Part shown: in pieces, positions 18,211-27,500 of the stretch | Numbering within the stretch: the stretch's first letter is position 1 | Layout: the number at the start of each line of letters is the position of its first letter | NCBI RefSeq assembly: GCF_000308475.2 | Contig: NZ_BAFT02000110.1 | Location: 418,161 to 482,160 of the forward strand | DNA length: 64,000 bases | Source of the DNA: Nocardia brasiliensis NBRC 14402 | GTDB taxonomy: Bacteria > Actinomycetota > Actinomycetes > Mycobacteriales > Mycobacteriaceae | Direction of reading: 5' to 3' | The notes under the pieces: generated by a model | The model's database searches: none | What the model was told of the DNA's origin: nothing | What the model saw: only the letters and a program-made list of their open reading frames with translations | Position numbers and translations under genes: made by a program

Positions 18211-19023
18211 GTGCCTGAAGGACATACGCTGCACCGTCTCGCGAAGCTGCACCAGCGGCGGCTCGCGGGCGGTGTGGTGCGCGTGTCTAGCCCGCAGGGC
18301 AAGTTCGCCGCCGGCGCCGCGCAGGTGGACGGGCATCTGCTCACCAAGGCCGAGGCGTGGGGCAAACACCTGCTGCACCACTACGATTCGGGCCTGGTCG
18401 TGCACGTGCATCTCGGCCTCTACGGCAAGTTCTACGATTTCGAGCTGCCCATGGGGGAGCCCGTCGGGCAGGTACGCATGCGCATGCTCGGCGCGCCCGA
18501 CGGGCAGCCCGGCTTCGGCACCGACCTGCGCGGTCCCACCGCCTGCGAAGTGCTGCTGCCGCCGGAGGTTTCGGCGTTGACCGACCGGCTCGGTCCCGAC
18601 CCGCTGCGGCGTGGTGCCGACCCCGAGCGCGCCTGGGCCCGCATGCACCGTTCGCAGCGGCCGATCGGCGCGCTGCTGATGGATCAGAAGGTGGTCGCCG
18701 GCGTCGGCAACGTCTACCGGGCGGAAGTCCTGTTCCGTCATAATGTTTCGCCGTATCGCCCCGGCCGGTCGTTGACCCGCGCCGAGTGGGACGTTGTTTG
18801 GCTCGACTTGGTCGAGTTGATGAAGGTCGGCGTTCGCCGCGGCCTGATGCACGTGGTGCGCCCCGAACACGACCATGGCGCACCGTCGTACGCTGCCGAC
18901 CGTCCCCGTACCTACGTCTACCGGCGCGCCGGTGAACCCTGTCGCCTGTGCGGCAGCCCCATCTCGCATGCGGTGATGGAGGGCCGGAATCTGTTCTGGT
19001 GCCCGGCCTGTCAGGCTCGCTGA
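18211..19023 (+). CDS. nei: Endonuclease VIII / Fpg-Nei DNA glycosylase
   Basis: A 270-residue base-excision repair glycosylase/AP lyase. After Met removal the conserved Pro-Glu (MPEGHTLHR) supplies the catalytic Pro2 and Glu3. The helix-2-turn-helix segment VVAGVGNVYRAEVLF and a C-terminal zinc finger, Cys-x2-Cys at about 244-247 and Cys-x2-Cys near 264-267, complete the family pattern. GTG 18211 is the only start giving Pro2. The last 84 bases, encoding the zinc finger, have a decayed second copy at 22175-22257. Confidence 0.94.
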   Translation: MPEGHTLHRLAKLHQRRLAGGVVRVSSPQGKFAAGAAQVDGHLLTKAEAWGKHLLHHYDSGLVVHVHLGLYGKFYDFELPMGEPVGQVRMRMLGAPDGQPGFGTDLRGPTACEVLLPPEVSALTDRLGPDPLRRGADPERAWARMHRSQRPIGALLMDQKVVAGVGNVYRAEVLFRHNVSPYRPGRSLTRAEWDVVWLDLVELMKVGVRRGLMHVVRPEHDHGAPSYAADRPRTYVYRRAGEPCRLCGSPISHAVMEGRNLFWCPACQAR

Positions 19024-19053
19024 GGTTCCGCCGATGGTGGCTTACACGTCGGC

Positions 19054-20172
19054 ATGGCTATCGTGAGGCAAGTGCTGGCAAATCATCGGCCACTGTTGAT
19101 CGACATGCTGCTCGCGGTAACACTGACAGCCTTGACCGTGGTCGGCATGCCGACCACGGATCGTATGAGTTGGCCGGCGGTGATGTTGGCGACATTGTCG
19201 ACAGCGCCGATCGTGGTGCGCAGCTTTGCGCCGGTGACATGCATGTTGATCATCAGCGGTGCGGTGGTCGCCTATCTCCTGTTGGGCCATGGCGGGGACT
19301 TCCCGCTCTACGGGATCGGCCTGCTGGTCGGGATGTTCAGCGTGGCGCAGCATCGGCCCACCAGGGTTGCAGCGGCCATCTGGGGTCTGGCGATAGCCGC
19401 CGCGCTGTTCGCCTACCTGCCTACGGCGGCCGGATTGAGCTGGCCGGATGTGCTGAACGCGGTGTTGCAGACCGTGGGTGCGTGGGCACTGGGCGACGCG
19501 TTCCGGCGGTGGGCCGAGGGGGCCGACCTTCGCGCCGCGCAGGCCGCCGCTGAGGAGCGGGCGCGGATCGCGCGGGAGCTGCACGATATTGTCGCCCATC
19601 ACATATCGGTCATCTCCCTGCAAGCCGGCGTTGCCGAGTACGTACTGGATTCCGATCCGCGGGCCGCACGTACGGCGCTCACCGCGATCGCAGATTCCGG
19701 TGGCCAGGCGCTGGCCGAGATGCGACGGATGCTTGCGGTGCTGCGGACCGACCCCGGAGATACTGCGGACCACCACCCGCAACCGGGACTGGCGCAGCTG
19801 AGTGAACTGGCCGACCGCACTCGTGCGGCTGGTCTGCCCATCGAACTCATCCGCACCGGGCGCGCTCGGTCCCTGCCGCCGGGAATAGACTTGTGCGCCT
19901 ACCGCATCGCGCAGGAAGCGCTCACGAACGTCCTCAAACACGCCGGGCCCGCGGTGGCCCGGATCTACCTCGACTACGGCGAGCACACGCTGACGGTGCG
20001 GGTGATCGACAACGGTCGTGCGGGCCGAGCATCGACGAGCTCCATTGTGCCCCGAGGTATCTCGGGCATGCGTGATCGCGCCGAGCTTTACGGCGGAGTC
20101 CTGACCGCCGGCCCGCGCACGAGTGGCGGGTTCGCTGTCGAAGTGCGACTGCCGACGAACGGGGTCCGATGA
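19054..20172 (+). CDS. NarL-family sensor histidine kinase
   Basis: A 372-residue membrane kinase. Five or six hydrophobic segments fill residues 14-150 with very short loops and no obvious extracytoplasmic sensor domain. The HisKA_3 dimerisation motif RIARELHDIVAHH carries phospho-accepting His177, and the C-terminal ATPase domain has the EALTNVLKHAG and DNG boxes. Its stop overlaps the response-regulator start by four bases, so the pair is co-translated. The signal is likely sensed within the membrane, as in LiaS/DesK-like kinases, which is inference. The gene lies in a cassette apparently inserted after nei. Confidence 0.92.
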   Translation: MAIVRQVLANHRPLLIDMLLAVTLTALTVVGMPTTDRMSWPAVMLATLSTAPIVVRSFAPVTCMLIISGAVVAYLLLGHGGDFPLYGIGLLVGMFSVAQHRPTRVAAAIWGLAIAAALFAYLPTAAGLSWPDVLNAVLQTVGAWALGDAFRRWAEGADLRAAQAAAEERARIARELHDIVAHHISVISLQAGVAEYVLDSDPRAARTALTAIADSGGQALAEMRRMLAVLRTDPGDTADHHPQPGLAQLSELADRTRAAGLPIELIRTGRARSLPPGIDLCAYRIAQEALTNVLKHAGPAVARIYLDYGEHTLTVRVIDNGRAGRASTSSIVPRGISGMRDRAELYGGVLTAGPRTSGGFAVEVRLPTNGVR

Positions 20173-20855
20173 CCATCCGCGTACTCATCGCTGACGACCA
20201 AACGTTCATCCGCACCGGTCTGGTCACCCTGTTCAGTGCCGCACCCGGATTCGAGATCGTGGGTGCCGCCGCCGATGGTCGCCAGGCCGTCGAGCTCGCG
20301 AACCGCACCTCCCCGGATGTGATCCTGATGGACATCCGGATGCCCGTACTCGACGGGATCGCGGCCACCCGAGAGCTTTTGGCTGCTCCGCATGACGATC
20401 GACCGCAGGTAATCGTCCTCACCACGTTCGACCTCGATGAATACGTCTACGCAGCGCTCGCGTCCGGTGCGTCCGGATTCCTGCTCAAAGACACCCCGAC
20501 ACAGCGGATCATCACCGCCGTGCAGGCCATTGTCGCCGGTGACGTACTCCTCTCGCCCGCCATCACGCGCAGACTGATCGAAACCTATGCACACCGGCAC
20601 CGGACCAGGGCCGTCGCCGGCCCTCGACTGAACGCTCTCACTCCTCGCGAGACCGAGGTGTCGCGGCTGATCGGCAATGGCCTGACCAATGCCCAGATTG
20701 CGCAGCACCTGGGACTCAGCGAAGCAACCGTCAAAACCCACGTCAAGCGCATCATGGGCAAACTCGGTCTGTCCAGCCGTGCGCAAGTCGTCGTCGCCGT
20801 CTACGAGAGCGGCTTGATCACGCCCTCTCCGCCGACCGATCACCGGCACTCGTAA
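20169..20855 (+). CDS. LuxR/NarL-family response regulator
   Basis: A 228-residue regulator with a receiver domain (acidic pair at 9-10, phospho-acceptor Asp55 in VILMDIRMP, Lys near 105 in FLLKDTP) and a C-terminal LuxR HTH (about 155-215: ETEVSRLIGNGLTNAQIAQH). It is translated from an ATG overlapping the kinase stop. The likely target is the lipoprotein hydrolase gene 125 bases downstream, whose upstream region contains an imperfect dyad, GTACC..GGTAC, at 20864-20881. Confidence 0.93.
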   Translation: MTIRVLIADDQTFIRTGLVTLFSAAPGFEIVGAAADGRQAVELANRTSPDVILMDIRMPVLDGIAATRELLAAPHDDRPQVIVLTTFDLDEYVYAALASGASGFLLKDTPTQRIITAVQAIVAGDVLLSPAITRRLIETYAHRHRTRAVAGPRLNALTPRETEVSRLIGNGLTNAQIAQHLGLSEATVKTHVKRIMGKLGLSSRAQVVVAVYESGLITPSPPTDHRHS

Positions 20856-20863
20856 CCCTAGAA

Positions 20864-20881
20864 GTACCACCCTGGGGGTAC
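20864..20881. promoter_or_regulatory. Candidate response-regulator site
   Basis: GTACCACCCTGGGGGTAC is an imperfect dyad nine bases after the response-regulator stop and about 100 bases before the hydrolase start. It is plausible as an operator but has no direct support. Confidence 0.3.
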
Positions 20882-20980
20882 AGCGAATTCCGGGCGTCAC
20901 CGGATAGGCATGGATGGACCCCGCCTCTACCGTCAGATCGAGCAGGAAATCGGTCATCTGGTGGAAAGAGGTTCAACAGA

Positions 20981-22159
20981 GTGGGTTGGGGCATATTTCG
21001 GGGGCGTGGCCGGTACATCGTCTTCACCGCGGCGATGCTGGTCGCGGCGGGTTGCGATGAAAACACAGCGGCCGACAGCACAGCGAATCGGAGTGCTGAC
21101 GCATCGATGTCTAGTCGAGTTGCCGACGCACTGACCGATCTGGTCCGCTCCGGGATGCCCGGCGCGCAGGCAGTTATCAGTGGACCGGACGGACAGCACA
21201 CCTTCACCGCCGGTGCGGGTGACCTTGCCACCGGCGCACCATATGCGGACGCGGCTCACATTCGAATCGGCAGCGTCACAAAGACTTTCGCTGCCACGGC
21301 GGTGATGCAACTCGTCGGCGAGGGCTCCGTCGATCTCGAGGCTCCGATCGAGCGGTATCTGCCGGGCGTGGTGCATGGCAACGGCAATGACGGCGACCGG
21401 ATCACGGTGCACCAATTGCTCCAGCATACCAGTGGCCTTGCGGACTTTGCCCCCGAAGGCGGCTCCGAGAAGCTGCCTCAGCAACTCGATCAGACGACCG
21501 ACGGCAGGGCCTATCGCGATTTCACACCGGCCGACCTGGTGCGTATCGCGACGAGTATGCCGCCGCAGTTCGAGCCCGGAGCGCAGTTCCGGTACACCAA
21601 CACCAACTATGCGCTCTTGGCGATGCTGATCGAACACGTCACGGGCCGTCCGTTCGCCGCCGAGATCAGCAGCCGCATCTTCGAACCTCTCGCCATGCGC
21701 GACAGCTACATTCCGTCGCGCGGTGACACCGGCTTACGCGATCCGCACCCGCGGGGCTATCGCAAGATCGACGACAAGTGGGTCGATGCCACCGACGCCG
21801 AGGTGGCATGGACGGGGGCGGCCGGCGCGATCATCTCTACTGGCGCCGACGTGAACCGGTTCTTCACCGCTCTGGTCACCGGCAAACTGCTACCGGCAGC
21901 GCAACTCGCGCAGATGGAAGATGCGATGCCGATGCCGTCCTTCACCGAGATGACCTACGGACTCGGCTTGGTCCGTTTCGAGGTGCCCTGCGGGAACGAA
22001 GTGAAACAGGCGTGGGGGCACTCGGGCGGGATTCCTGGCTTCAGCACGATGGCGATAGCCACGAGCGCGGGAACCGCGGCAACCATCAGCGTCAACACCG
22101 AGCAGACCAACGAACGGTATGCGACCGCATTCGCAGCCGTCTTCTGCGCGATCGCGTGA
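20981..22159 (+). CDS. Lipoprotein serine hydrolase (beta-lactamase/DD-peptidase fold)
   Basis: A 392-residue secreted lipoprotein. The signal peptide ends in the lipobox LVAAGC with Cys25. The serine beta-lactamase-like domain has Ser98-x-x-Lys101 (GSVTK), a YTN tyrosine motif near residue 207 and an HSGG third motif near 347. Members act as D,D-carboxypeptidases, esterases or peptidoglycan-modifying enzymes; the motifs do not distinguish these. GTG 20981 follows GAAAGAGG at good spacing. Being directly downstream of the two-component system, it is probably its effector, suggesting cell-wall sensing. The nei 3' relic begins 15 bases after its stop. Confidence 0.88.
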   Translation: MGWGIFRGRGRYIVFTAAMLVAAGCDENTAADSTANRSADASMSSRVADALTDLVRSGMPGAQAVISGPDGQHTFTAGAGDLATGAPYADAAHIRIGSVTKTFAATAVMQLVGEGSVDLEAPIERYLPGVVHGNGNDGDRITVHQLLQHTSGLADFAPEGGSEKLPQQLDQTTDGRAYRDFTPADLVRIATSMPPQFEPGAQFRYTNTNYALLAMLIEHVTGRPFAAEISSRIFEPLAMRDSYIPSRGDTGLRDPHPRGYRKIDDKWVDATDAEVAWTGAAGAIISTGADVNRFFTALVTGKLLPAAQLAQMEDAMPMPSFTEMTYGLGLVRFEVPCGNEVKQAWGHSGGIPGFSTMAIATSAGTAATISVNTEQTNERYATAFAAVFCAIA

Positions 22160-22174
22160 CTCGAGGTATCCGCC

Positions 22175-22257
22175 TGCCGCCGCTGCGGCATCCCGGTCGC
22201 CATGCCGTCATGGAGGCCCGAAACCTGTTCTGGTGCCCCACCTGCCAGCCTGACTGA
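22175..22257 (+). pseudogene. Relic of the nei 3' end (zinc finger)
   Basis: With one missing base corrected near 22200, this reads C-R-R-C-G-I-P-V-x-H-A-V-M-E-A-R-N-L-F-W then C-P-T-C-Q-P-D-stop. It aligns with the end of Nei at 18940-19023 (C-R-L-C-G-S-P-I-S-H-A-V-M-E-G-R-N-L-F-W, then C-P-A-C-Q-A-R-stop). All four zinc ligands survive, but the DNA differs at roughly a quarter of positions and has no start. It brackets, with nei, the kinase-regulator-hydrolase cassette. Confidence 0.85.
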
Positions 22258-22260
22258 GTA

Positions 22261-22293
22261 GACACGGCCGTCCTATCCGGCGACGGCCGTGTC
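22261..22293. terminator. Hairpin at the 3' end of the GGDEF gene
   Basis: Perfect 12-bp arms GACACGGCCGTC (22261-22272) and GACGGCCGTGTC (22282-22293). The inner arm lies in the last codons of the GGDEF gene and the loop includes its stop. It probably ends transcripts from both sides. Confidence 0.65.
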
Positions 22294-23232
22294 GATCTCC
22301 GGTTCGTCGGCGAGGGCGAAGCGACGTCCGCCTGCCGTCTTGGCCGAGTACATCGCGCGGTCGGCGCGACGCAGCAGATCACTGAAATCGCAGGAACTTC
22401 CGGGCGGGCAGTACGCGGTGCCGACGCTCGCCGAGACCGGGACCGGGCCGGCCGTCGACCAGACCGGGTCGCGCAGCGCGGCCACGATCCGATGGGCGAG
22501 GTCGCCGAGGGTGTTGTGCGGCGGATTCACGGCGAGCACGAATTCGTCGCCGCCGTACCGGCAGATCACGGTGTCGGGCGGGCACACCTCGCGTAGCCGG
22601 TTGGCCAGTTCGACGAGTACCTCGTCGCCGATCGCGTGCCCGTAGCCGTCGTTGATCTGCTTGAAACGGTCGAGGTCGATCAGCAGCAGGCCGACGCCGC
22701 GGTTCGGGTCGGTGGACATCAACCGGACCCGATCCTGGAGCAGGGTTCGGTTGGCGAGGTCGGTGAGCGCGTCGTGGGTCGCCTCGTGCCGGAGCCGATG
22801 CTGTAGCGCCGCGATCTCCTGGACCCGCAGCGACACCTTCGCGGAAAGATTCTGTTCCTGCTGTGCCAGCGCGCGTTCCTGCAGCGCTTGGGCGTAGCTG
22901 TCGATGGCCTGGCTCGCGACGAACGGCCAGCGGGTGGCGACCAGCGAACCCGGCGCGCCGGAGGGGAAGCCGAGCAGCCAGCGGGTGGCCTGCGCGAGCA
23001 TCCGGATGCGGTCGAACGGCGCCTCGGCGAGCCGGGCGCCGAGCATCCGCGCCTCGGGCACGGGGAACGGCTCGGACCGGGCCAGGGTGAGCAGCCGGTC
23101 GACGATTTCGATCAGTACCGGTTCCAGCTGCTGCGGCGCCGCGCCGGAACCCGGCTCGGCGCACACCGCACGGGCCCAGGCGCGGGCCATCGCGGCGACG
23201 GGGGGCTCGATATCGATCGACATCGAACTCAC
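22273..23232 (-). CDS. GGDEF diguanylate cyclase
   Basis: A 319-residue cytoplasmic protein. The C-terminal GGDEF domain (about 150-305) has an intact RYGGDEFVLA active site, the DLDRFKQIND metal-binding segment and a DRAMYSAK helix, so it is probably an active cyclase making cyclic di-GMP from two GTP. The N-terminal 150 residues are helical and recur in actinobacterial GGDEF proteins without a named sensor domain; a coiled-coil-like stretch (about 110-145) links the two. No EAL domain is present. Start is GTG 23232 or ATG 23223. Confidence 0.88.
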   Translation of the reverse strand: MSSMSIDIEPPVAAMARAWARAVCAEPGSGAAPQQLEPVLIEIVDRLLTLARSEPFPVPEARMLGARLAEAPFDRIRMLAQATRWLLGFPSGAPGSLVATRWPFVASQAIDSYAQALQERALAQQEQNLSAKVSLRVQEIAALQHRLRHEATHDALTDLANRTLLQDRVRLMSTDPNRGVGLLLIDLDRFKQINDGYGHAIGDEVLVELANRLREVCPPDTVICRYGGDEFVLAVNPPHNTLGDLAHRIVAALRDPVWSTAGPVPVSASVGTAYCPPGSSCDFSDLLRRADRAMYSAKTAGGRRFALADEPEIDTAVAG

Positions 23233-24135
23233 CCGACGCAGGTAACGTCGGTGCCTTGCGGCACGGCGCCGGCACAGGTGCCGGTTTCACCCCGATCCTT
23301 CGCACTGCTACGCGGTTGGGTCCACCTCGCTCGGTGCACGCTCACCGCCCCCTTTCCAGATACCCCCGTCCGGCAAAAAGGATCCTAGCAAGCCACCCGG
23401 CATCGAAAAACGCTGTTTTACAACGTGTTCTCGATCCCTCGCGAATGGCGATCGGGTATGTGATCGCAGCAGTCGCGCCAGTGTTACACCAGGATTTCGT
23501 TCGCTGTGAAGTCGCGCCAGGACGCGCTGGCGACACGCTGGAGCGCCACGCCGAACGGGTCCCCGCGACCCCTCGCGATGCCTCGATGCCGTGGGGCCGG
23601 GCTCGCCGGCCGCCGATCCATGTTTCGGACCTCGACATCGAAGTAGCCGGAGGAGTAGCCGAGGATGCGCGAGTCTTCGACCCGGTAAGGGTGTTGGGCC
23701 GGATTTTCCTGCCAGTAGCACACTCGGCGGTCGGCGGCAGCTGACAAGAAACTGCTGCTGCCCTTGCGGCGAGTCGTGATGTCCCCATGGGTGGCATCCT
23801 CTCCGCGACCGGTCGAGCGTGACAAATGGCCACCCCGTGGGCCACGGCTCCCCCCGACAGGAGTCGTCACGCGAACCATATGCTCCCCGTTTCCGGTCCG
23901 ACACGCCCGAGTTTCAAGGAAGGGATCCCTTTTAATTTCATTTAGTTCTGTTCTGCGCGCCCCGCGCTGACCGGGGCGGTACCGTGCGAGACTCCTGCGG
24001 GGCGTTGCGACGACCACCGGTCCCGGCACCCGCGTGATCGCACTGCGCGGGGGGCTGATTGGCATTTGTGAAGCCGGGTTCGGTACAGTCTCAACGCACA
24101 CGACATCGTGGCGATCCCATAGATGTCGTATGCCT
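23233..24135. other. 900-bp region without a confident gene
   Basis: Several short frames overlap on both strands, none with a good start or recognised domain. The minus-strand frame across roughly 23480-23800 contains a fairly protein-like segment (R-V-E-D-S-R-I-L-G-Y-S-S-G-Y) and could be a decayed gene. Around 23900-23960 the DNA becomes noticeably A+T-rich. The right part is the tRNA leader. Confidence 0.4.
24059..24089 (+). promoter_or_regulatory. Possible tRNA promoter
   Basis: TTGGCA (24059-24064) and TACAGT (24084-24089) resemble -35 and -10 boxes but with a 19-base spacer, about 47 bases before tRNA-Gly. Weak match. Confidence 0.3.
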
Positions 24136-24209
<74 letters not shown>

Positions 24210-24256
24210 CACAGGATTCAGCCTCGGCGGCGGCCGATCACCCGCCGCGAGGGACA

Positions 24257-24333
<77 letters not shown>

Positions 24334-24373
24334 TTTCTTCTAGCCGATCGATGCGGGTCGCGGGTCGGTGCGT

Positions 24374-25027
24374 CTACGACAGGGCTTCGGGGGTGCGGAG
24401 TTCGGCGGCGAGACGGGTGTAGATGCCGAGCAGGTCGGTCGCGCTGGCATGTGTGGCCTTGTCTGCTTCGTGGCGGTCGGTCCATTCGGCCAGTGCCGCG
24501 GTCATGGTTCCTTGCGCCACGAGAAGGAGTAGGCGGGCGCGGGAGCGGGTGGCGAGATCGGTGTGCCCGGCCAGCAATTCGAGTACGGCCCGGTTTTCCG
24601 TGTCGAACGCCGCGAAGGTCGCCGCGGCCAGTTGTGCGGAGTCGGCTGTCACGCGGTGGGTACGCAGGAGGGCGTCGGTGGCCTGCTGATCGTCTACGAG
24701 ATCCTGGATGAGGCCGCGGTAGACGCTTTCTATATCGGACAGGCGCAACGTGCGGCCTGCGGCAGTCGTGGCCATCCGCCGAATCGCACGACCGAAACCC
24801 CACCGGTCGTGGGCGATCGCGCTGTCCTTGGTCGGGAAATAGCGGAAGAACGTCCGCGGCGACACCCCCGCGCGGGCCGCGATGTCATCCACGGTCACTC
24901 GGTCGTAGCCGTGCTCGATGGCCAGTTCCAGTATGGCCGAATGTATTTCGGCTTGCGTCTGGGCTCGGCGGCGGGCCCGCAGGTCTGGCGGGCCGTCCCC
25001 GGTATCGCCATCGACGGTGCGCTGCAT
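24374..25027 (-). CDS. TetR/AcrR-family transcriptional regulator
   Basis: A 217-residue one-component repressor. The N-terminal HTH (about 25-70) reads VTVDDIAARAGVSPRTFFRY followed by FPTKD, typical of the family. The C-terminal helical ligand domain is unassigned. ATG 25027 begins a short charged leader before the HTH; the open frame beyond lacks a good start. The divergent upstream gap is 384 bases and contains the small perfect dyad GGCAT-GCG-ATGCC (25066-25078) and a near-perfect CTGGCA/TGTCAG pair near 25081-25097, either of which could be its operator. Confidence 0.9.
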   Translation of the reverse strand: MQRTVDGDTGDGPPDLRARRRAQTQAEIHSAILELAIEHGYDRVTVDDIAARAGVSPRTFFRYFPTKDSAIAHDRWGFGRAIRRMATTAAGRTLRLSDIESVYRGLIQDLVDDQQATDALLRTHRVTADSAQLAAATFAAFDTENRAVLELLAGHTDLATRSRARLLLLVAQGTMTAALAEWTDRHEADKATHASATDLLGIYTRLAAELRTPEALS

Positions 25028-25411
25028 CACTCGATGGTAGATCATGTGACAGGCCTTACCTTTATGGCATGCGATGCCCTCCTGGCACATTTTGTCAGAT
25101 GAGCGGAGGCTTTTCATGGGTTACGTCACCCGGGTGTGCGGACATCTCACCAGCTAACTCGTCGGGTTCCACGGCGCAGCCGCGTTCGCCGCACGGGCGC
25201 CGAGTGCCGATCGGCCGCAGCCGCGCCGACGGCCTTACTCGGGAAGCCGCACGGGGTTGCCGCCGTCTTGCGGACGATCTCTTGCGCACCTAGAGTCGGC
25301 GCGCAGGGGAGGCCGCTGGCCGCGACGCGCACGATTTCGATATCTGTTCCGCGCCATCGGCAAGCGAGGCGGCGTCCGACCGCTATCGCTGGAAAGGTTC
25401 GAACCCGAGAC
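25028..25411. promoter_or_regulatory. Divergent intergenic region between TetR and TPR genes
   Basis: No gene seen. The first 100 bases are relatively A+T-rich and hold the dyads 25066-25078 and about 25081-25097. The frame leading into the TPR gene is open here but has a shifted amino-acid composition (Arg-rich) and is probably untranslated. Confidence 0.4.
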
Positions 25412-27475
25412 GTGCATCCCATCGACATCATCACGACCGCCGTGGCGGCCGGAGCTGCCGGACAACCGGGCACCACCACCGCGGCGGTGCTCGACGCATA
25501 CGGTGAACTGCGGCGGCTGATCGGTCACCGTTACCCCGGAATCGACCTGCGAGACATTGCGGCCGAACCGGATTCGGTCACCGCACGCGCGACGCTGACC
25601 GCTGCCCTCGCCGCCCAACGCGTCGAAGCTGATACCGAATTACTCTATGCAGCACAGCAATTCGTCGATATCGCGCTCGGTAACCCGATGGCGGATCGTA
25701 CCACCGCGATGCTGTACGAAGTGTTGCTGGCGGGGGCCGAGCAGACGCAGGGCGCCGACAATCCGGAAACCCTGACGATCCGGCACGAACTGGCCCAGAC
25801 CTATCACGCCATCGGTGACATCGACAGTGCCATCACGCATTTCGAAGCGACGCTCGCCGCTCGCGAAAGGGTGCTCGACGCCGGGGACACCCTCACCATC
25901 ACGACCCGAACCTGCCTCGCGAACTGCTATCGGGAAGTGGGTCGGGTCGATGACGCCATTCCCTTGGACGCTGCTGTGCTCACCGCGCGTGAACAGTTCT
26001 TCGGTCCGGCTCATGACAATCCGGTCGGCTACCACGACTTTCTCGCCGACGCGTACGAGTCCGCCGATCGCTTCGGCCGCGCTATCGAGTTGCGCGAGAC
26101 CAACCTGCAGATGCGCTGTCGCGAGCTGGGGGCGGACCACCCCGACACTCTCGGAACGCAGTTGAGCATCGCGCGCTCGTACGCCGCGGCCGGGCGAATC
26201 GAGGAGGCGGTCACCGCGTACGAGACGGCGCTGACCGAGCATGAGCGTGTGTTCGGTGCGGCGCAGGCGCAGACGATCCTGGTTCGCTACACGCTGGCTC
26301 GCGCCTACGGCGCGGCCGGACGTTTCGATGAGTCGATCGCGTTGCACACCAAGGCGATCGAGGAATACAGCCGGATCGTCGGCCCGGACCATTCCGATCC
26401 GGTAGCCATGCGCAACAGCCTGGCACGCGTGTACGAGGACGCCGGACGGATGGACGACGCCATCGCCACTTATACGCGTGTGCTGGCGGACTCCGAACGT
26501 GTCTACGGCGTCGAGCACGACCTCACCGACCAGGTGCGCGGCTGGCTGGCCCACCTCGCTCGATCGACGGGCGGAGCGGCACCTGCCGGGGACGCGCGAC
26601 GTGATCTCGAAGATCTCACCCAGCAGCTCGGCAACCGACTGGTCGACCTGGTCGGCGAAACAGGCTGGCGCCGGATAGATCTGATCGCGCGTTCGAGCGG
26701 GCAAATCCACGAACTGTCGCTGACGGTGCTGCCGGACAACGGTGGGGCGACCGCGCTTGCGGCGCCGACCGAGCTGGCGCCGCTGCTGGACGCCATCAAG
26801 GTTGCACACTACGAGCGCGATCCCGAACGCGGCGCATGGTTGTCGGCCAGGTTCCTCATCGACTCATCCGGCTCGTTCTTCCGCTCGTACAACACCGATT
26901 ACGAGCCGGACTGGCCGTTTGCCGTCGATGCGGCGACGTATATCGAAGAACTCGAGCGGTTTCCGCGCGAACTCGAGTACACGCCGGAGTGGCTGCTGGA
27001 TCGGTTGCCGAAATGGCAGGGGCGGTACAAGAACACCGCCACCGACATCACCGAGCTCATACCGCTCAATATGCAGCTCGTCGCGATGGTGCTCGGCAGT
27101 TACCGCGATCATCTGCTGCACCGGTTGCCGAGCGACTGGCAGCAGCTGTTCATCGACTTCCGGTCGGTCGGCGAGTACGTGGAGACGCGGGCGCAGGTTC
27201 TCACCGTGCTCGGTCAGTCGATCGAGTGGCAGGCCCCGCAAGCGGTGACCTTCTTCAGCGAGCTGCGCCGCGACATGTACCGGCCATGGCAGGGCACGTG
27301 GACCTCTGCCCGGTTCCACCTCGTGGTGAACGGAAAGTACAACGTGGAATACGACTGGGACCACGAGCCGGACTGGGACCATCGACCCGGCCCACGCGCG
27401 TTCCAGCAGGAACTGGAGATGTTTCCACGCAGCGCACAGCACGTTCCCGACTGGCTCGACGCTCGGCAGCGCTGA
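25412..27475 (+). CDS. TPR protein with two C-terminal YezG-like immunity modules
   Basis: A 687-residue protein from GTG 25412, where a typical DIITTAVAAGAAG opening begins; the Arg-rich open frame upstream is probably leader. Residues 1-80 form a helical module that recurs at the start of many actinobacterial conflict-system proteins. Residues about 110-385 hold about six 42-residue tetratricopeptide repeats with A-x-Y-G/E-A-A-G-R cores. The C-terminal 280 residues contain two related segments. One has SARFLIDSSGSF, then EPDW, then FPRE (about 478-525). The other has SARFHLVVNGKY, then EPDW, then FPRS (about 632-680). Both resemble YezG-family immunity proteins against polymorphic toxins. 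Function is inferred; no toxin gene is adjacent. Confidence 0.7.
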   Translation: MHPIDIITTAVAAGAAGQPGTTTAAVLDAYGELRRLIGHRYPGIDLRDIAAEPDSVTARATLTAALAAQRVEADTELLYAAQQFVDIALGNPMADRTTAMLYEVLLAGAEQTQGADNPETLTIRHELAQTYHAIGDIDSAITHFEATLAARERVLDAGDTLTITTRTCLANCYREVGRVDDAIPLDAAVLTAREQFFGPAHDNPVGYHDFLADAYESADRFGRAIELRETNLQMRCRELGADHPDTLGTQLSIARSYAAAGRIEEAVTAYETALTEHERVFGAAQAQTILVRYTLARAYGAAGRFDESIALHTKAIEEYSRIVGPDHSDPVAMRNSLARVYEDAGRMDDAIATYTRVLADSERVYGVEHDLTDQVRGWLAHLARSTGGAAPAGDARRDLEDLTQQLGNRLVDLVGETGWRRIDLIARSSGQIHELSLTVLPDNGGATALAAPTELAPLLDAIKVAHYERDPERGAWLSARFLIDSSGSFFRSYNTDYEPDWPFAVDAATYIEELERFPRELEYTPEWLLDRLPKWQGRYKNTATDITELIPLNMQLVAMVLGSYRDHLLHRLPSDWQQLFIDFRSVGEYVETRAQVLTVLGQSIEWQAPQAVTFFSELRRDMYRPWQGTWTSARFHLVVNGKYNVEYDWDHEPDWDHRPGPRAFQQELEMFPRSAQHVPDWLDARQR

Positions 27476-27500
27476 GCCAGGATTGCGGGGCCGTGCATCG

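Noticed and set aside
23308..24101. Possible gene on the minus strand before the tRNAs
   Set aside because: Overlapping frames of similar length, no ribosome binding site and no recognised domain; kept only as a comment in the intergenic entry.
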